From contig DJJR01000005.1 of NCBI GenBank assembly GCA_002434245.1, positions 67,671 through 122,084 on the forward strand: a DNA stretch of 54,414 nt, read 5' to 3'. The notes beneath the pieces were generated by a model that ran no database searches, had not been told where the DNA came from, and saw only the letters and a program-made list of their open reading frames with translations. The DNA comes from Pelosinus fermentans (GTDB lineage Bacteria; Bacillota; Negativicutes; DSM-13327). A program made the position numbers and the translations under genes. Positions 51,514 to 54,414 of this stretch are shown piece by piece (the first letter of the stretch is position 1; each line of letters opens with the position of its first letter).

Positions 51514-52590
51514 TCACCTATTTTCCACACTTTCAGATAGCAATATCTTAGCCTGCCGCGTGGCCCATTTGATTTCATTGGCCGTTACTGCGACTTCAAG
51601 CAGCCCATGCAGATAGTAACTGCCTGTAAGCCTTGGCTGCCACTGCTCGATTGCCTTAGTAAGGCTTTCCCAGTACTCTTCACTGATTTCTTCCGAAGCG
51701 GTTATGCCTCCATCAACAATGACAGACCGAACCTTTCCATTTACTCGAACGACGATTGTACAGCCGCTTTCTAATATATCTAAAATAGCTTTGAACTCAT
51801 CGCTGACAGGGGGAGCCTCTGACTTCATCCTTCGTTCCAATCGGATAGGCAATAGATCAAAAATGCGATTCCCCTTTTTTATGATCGACTCATTGTAATC
51901 AATTAGTTTTTCTGCCAAAGCAATCCACTCTCTTGGTTCTGATGATTCCGTGACCACTTTTCGCTCACTTCTCAGCAAGTCCAACAGCTGTCTTGCTTCC
52001 TTATTCAGTTTGTAAACTCGCTTTTTCTGCTCCATGTGGTCATGAAGCTCTCTGCTGTCATCGAGACCGACATAATCCTGCACGGCACGGCAGAAGTAGA
52101 GAACTGAAGCTTCATTGCTCTGACTAAGCTTCTCTTTCAGTAGTTTGGTATATCTCGGCGGCCATAATAGCACGTTTACAAGCATGGCTGAGCCCAAACC
52201 AACAAATATAACTCCTGATCTGGCAAGAGCATGTATCATAAATTCTTCCGTACTGGAGCTTAATACAAAAAGTGCAGCAACAATCCCCATGGTTATGCCG
52301 CTATGCAATTTTAGTTTTATGTATAGTGGTATGAGCAAAATAACGATAAAACCTGCTGAAAACGGATTGACACCAAGAAAATAGCCAAAGAAAAAGCCAG
52401 CTACAACGCCAATAATATGCACAAGAATTTGATCCCGTGCTGCCCTTAACGTTAAAAAAATGGATGGCTGTATATTTATCACGGCAGAAACAGCACCAAA
52501 GAAGGCAGGTTCCAGACCAAACAGCTTACAGATATACATAGTTATGGCAACGGCTATACCCGTTTTAATTACTCGTGCTCCAATTCTCAT
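51514..52590 (-). CDS. Aromatic acid exporter / FUSC-like membrane protein
   Basis: This 358-residue protein has an N-terminal membrane half (about residues 1-150) with five to six hydrophobic segments, including 'VIKTGIAVAITMYICKLFGLEPAFFGAVSAVINIQPS' in its first two helices (key part: GAVSAVINIQPS), which is the ArAE/FUSC signature. The C-terminal half is soluble and helical. The family is associated with efflux of aromatic acids and related compounds; Firmicute members are poorly characterised. It ends 15 bp before the riboswitch 4 promoter -35 box and is transcribed in the same direction, so some read-through into the B12 unit is possible. Confidence 0.85.
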   Translation of the reverse strand: MRIGARVIKTGIAVAITMYICKLFGLEPAFFGAVSAVINIQPSIFLTLRAARDQILVHIIGVVAGFFFGYFLGVNPFSAGFIVILLIPLYIKLKLHSGITMGIVAALFVLSSSTEEFMIHALARSGVIFVGLGSAMLVNVLLWPPRYTKLLKEKLSQSNEASVLYFCRAVQDYVGLDDSRELHDHMEQKKRVYKLNKEARQLLDLLRSERKVVTESSEPREWIALAEKLIDYNESIIKKGNRIFDLLPIRLERRMKSEAPPVSDEFKAILDILESGCTIVVRVNGKVRSVIVDGGITASEEISEEYWESLTKAIEQWQPRLTGSYYLHGLLEVAVTANEIKWATRQAKILLSESVENR

Positions 52591-52741
52591 CTTTTCATCT
52601 CCCTGCCTTCATTCTATGTTGCATTTAAAATGGAAATTAGAACCCCTATTGTCTTTTTCTAGATATAACATTCTCATGGGAAATATTGTATCAATTCGGC
52701 ATCCAAAGTGCAACCCTTCTTATTCGCTGCAGCGAAAAGAC

Positions 52742-52783
52742 GAAAAGGACAGTCAGGATTTTTGTTATCCCGACTGCCCTTTT
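52742..52783 (-). terminator. Intrinsic terminator after the aldolase gene
   Basis: On the minus strand a 13-bp stem with two G-U pairs (52767-52779 with 52747-52759) around a seven-base loop is followed by TTTTCG. It begins 30 bases after the aldolase stop codon. Confidence 0.88.
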
Positions 52784-52808
52784 CACTAAGGCAAATACTT
52801 TCTATATT

Positions 52809-53657
52809 CTATTTGCATAGCTCTTTCCAATTGTATGCAAAGAACTTCAAATTTTCCCTCACCATACCAGTCACAGCATTCTTAGATGCTTGTGACATTT
52901 CTGCTAAATCCCAGGCGTCAATGTTTTTCTCATGGGCTTTCTGCAAGGCCTCTACAAAAGCTCGTCTAACCTCTGTACCAATGTTAATCTTTTTAATTCC
53001 TAGCTTCACGCCCAGAGCAAACTGTTCCTGCGTCAAACCAGTGCCTCCATGAAGGACAAGGGGCACTGTCGCAATCGCATTGATTCTTTGCAAAAGATCA
53101 AAATCCAGCTTTGGTTCTCCTTTATATAAGCCATGGGCATTGCCTATGGATACGGCCAACGCTTCTACCTTAGCCTCAGACAAAAACTGTGCGACATGTT
53201 CAGTACTGGCCATTTTAGCGATTTTAACTTCTTCACCATCTTCCAACCCTGCCAAAGCGCCAACTTCTGCTTCTACTGATACGCCAAGACTATGTGCTGC
53301 TTCTGCGACTTTATTAGTGATCTCGATATTCTTTTCTATACTAAGGTGAGAACCATCAATCATGACGGCGCTGAATCCTAGTTTCATAGCCTTTAAGCAA
53401 GTCCCGTAGTCTTTGGCATGGTCCAAAAACACACATACGTTAGCGCTCGAGCGTTTAGCCAAGGAAACCATGATCTCGCCAATATACTCATTCCCCGGTT
53501 TGTTAAGTATCGGAGCACCGATCATAGCAATTACGGGCAAACCCGTCTCCTCAGCAGCACTGATAATTCCTTGTGCGGTAAAAAGATCGTAGGTACTAAA
53601 AGCGCCAACGGCACCATCATGAACTTTCATAATTTCTTCCAGTGTTACTAAAGACAT
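52809..53657 (-). CDS. Class II (zinc) ketose-bisphosphate aldolase
   Basis: This 282-residue enzyme belongs to the class II fructose/tagatose-bisphosphate aldolase family. Zinc-binding and active-site parts are seen: 'VCVFLDHAKDYGTCLKAM' with the catalytic Asp and a zinc His near residue 78-83, 'SVEAEVGALAG' near 130, 'SIGNAHGLYKGEPKLDF' near 172 and 'VPLVLHGGTGLT' near 202. It is shorter than the typical glycolytic FbaA and similar to GatY/KbaY/IolJ-like aldolases, so the substrate may be a sugar-acid or tagatose-type bisphosphate. It follows the racemase-family gene by 70 bp on the same strand, suggesting joint catabolism. Confidence 0.92.
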   Translation of the reverse strand: MSLVTLEEIMKVHDGAVGAFSTYDLFTAQGIISAAEETGLPVIAMIGAPILNKPGNEYIGEIMVSLAKRSSANVCVFLDHAKDYGTCLKAMKLGFSAVMIDGSHLSIEKNIEITNKVAEAAHSLGVSVEAEVGALAGLEDGEEVKIAKMASTEHVAQFLSEAKVEALAVSIGNAHGLYKGEPKLDFDLLQRINAIATVPLVLHGGTGLTQEQFALGVKLGIKKINIGTEVRRAFVEALQKAHEKNIDAWDLAEMSQASKNAVTGMVRENLKFFAYNWKELCK

Positions 53658-53727
53658 TTTTTCCTCCTTGTTGGCTGCTTATCAGCAGCCATTCTGATAA
53701 CGAAAAATTTGATCTGTGCAGCTTATA

Positions 53728-54387
53728 CTATATTCCCAGAATTTGCTTTACTCTAAGTATCCCTGACTTCGGACTGGTAAGAAGAGGTTTTTGAATATGC
53801 TTCAATTGGGGCAGTAAAACAATCATGCTGCCTTGGGCAAGGACAATCACGTCACTTTCTGCTTCCACCTTTTCAATTTCAGCTAGTACCAGACGATTAT
53901 GCTTTTCTTTATCATTTTCCTTAATTAACACATCTAAAGCCCCATCCACTAAGCATCTTTTAATGGTGATCTTTTTATTCAGCTTTTCAGCAGCTCTTTC
54001 AATCAATCTCACACTGGGACCCATTGTGGACGCAACGGTAGCAATAACTGAAATCTTGCCCCCGATTTGGACTGCTTCTTCTGCCATCGCTTCATCGACT
54101 TTAATATAGGGTATATGAATCATATTTCTGGCAACATCAACAGCTTCCCCAACGGAAGAACATTGATTTAAGATTGCATCTGCACCAAGAGCCTCTGCCT
54201 GTATGGCATATGTGCAAACTCTCCTAACAATTCCCGGAGTAATGGCTCCATTAGCCATTACTTCCGAAAGTAAGCTGTCGTCTACAATATTTACGATTTG
54301 GACTTGCGGCATAATTTCCTTACATAAGTCTTTCAATGCCTCAACAGATACAAAACTAGTATGAATCACTGCTACTTTCTTTGACAT
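53728..54387 (-). CDS. Asp/Glu/hydantoin racemase-family protein
   Basis: This 219-residue protein belongs to the aspartate/glutamate racemase superfamily. The ATG at 54387 was chosen since GAGGAGA lies eight bases before it; one two codons earlier is too close to that site. The first catalytic cysteine is seen in 'AILNQCSSVGEA' near residue 82. The second, normally in a LxCxG-type motif near residue 180, is replaced: the sequence reads VLAQGSMIVL. Racemases of this family use two cysteines, whereas decarboxylases and some isomerases keep one, so true racemase activity is doubtful. It precedes a class II aldolase, possibly in a sugar-acid pathway. Confidence 0.85.
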   Translation of the reverse strand: MSKKVAVIHTSFVSVEALKDLCKEIMPQVQIVNIVDDSLLSEVMANGAITPGIVRRVCTYAIQAEALGADAILNQCSSVGEAVDVARNMIHIPYIKVDEAMAEEAVQIGGKISVIATVASTMGPSVRLIERAAEKLNKKITIKRCLVDGALDVLIKENDKEKHNRLVLAEIEKVEAESDVIVLAQGSMIVLLPQLKHIQKPLLTSPKSGILRVKQILGI

Positions 54388-54414
54388 AACCATCTCTCCT
54401 CGTATAATAAGTTT

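Noticed and set aside
1..54414. tRNA, rRNA, CRISPR array, intact insertion sequence or prophage
   Set aside because: No cloverleaf, rRNA core, regularly spaced short repeat, transposase or phage gene was recognised on either strand by eye.

Overview
The window looks like a chromosomal segment of a diderm, probably spore-forming Firmicute of the Negativicutes (Sporomusa/Pelosinus type). This is an inference. The supporting signs are low-to-mid GC DNA, AGGAGG-type ribosome binding sites, Firmicute-style regulators and attenuators, and, alongside these, true outer-membrane biology: three TonB-dependent receptor modules, a type V autotransporter barrel and a heptosyltransferase-type GT9 enzyme. 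Pyruvate:ferredoxin oxidoreductase and a nitrogenase-like reductase point to an anaerobe.

Layout. (1) 45-6697, minus strand: an iron/siderophore-type importer (AraC regulator, lipoprotein binding protein, exporter-fold ABC half transporter, two FecCD permeases, FecE-type ATPase) with a near-consensus Fur box upstream. (2) 7398-10699, plus strand, divergent from it: a three-gene nitrogenase-superfamily operon (Fe protein plus two component-1 subunits). One subunit keeps all three cluster cysteines and the other has none, as in dark-operative protochlorophyllide reductase, so this is not a dinitrogenase. (3) 10745-12990: pgl-zwf, the oxidative pentose phosphate entry. (4) 13284-16205: a GT2-GtrA protein, a polytopic membrane glycosyltransferase-like protein and a 56-residue-repeat, Gln/Asn/Ser-rich protein that resembles a gamma-type spore protein. 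(5) 16339-18615: EamA and MFS transporters, the former behind a leader-peptide/terminator arrangement. (6) 19063-25052: mtlR-mtlF-mtlD without mtlA, a GT9 enzyme and manA. (7) 25290-31027: pyruvate:ferredoxin oxidoreductase, an amino acid permease and a YheO-like regulator.

(8) 31199-51499, all on the minus strand, is the most striking part. Four cobalamin riboswitches lie within 12 kb, each followed by a terminator. Two are in tandem ahead of a 1677-residue protein that joins an ESPR signal, a passenger, an autotransporter beta-barrel and a complete TonB-dependent receptor in one chain. It is followed by a propeller-like protein, an intracellular-type subtilase and a small secreted protein. 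The third controls a FhuE/FcuA-like TonB receptor. The fourth controls a TonB receptor followed by a complete Nik/Opp-type ABC importer. Together they look like a B12-repressed outer- and inner-membrane uptake system for corrinoids or cobalt chelates.

(9) 51514-54387: an aromatic-acid-exporter/FUSC-type protein, a class II aldolase and an Asp/Glu-racemase-family protein.

Three related 80-90 bp palindromic repeats (7085, 16227, 18906) and other intergenic repeat debris are scattered between operons. No tRNA, rRNA, CRISPR array, intact insertion sequence or prophage gene was seen. All assignments are by eye from motifs; no database search was run.
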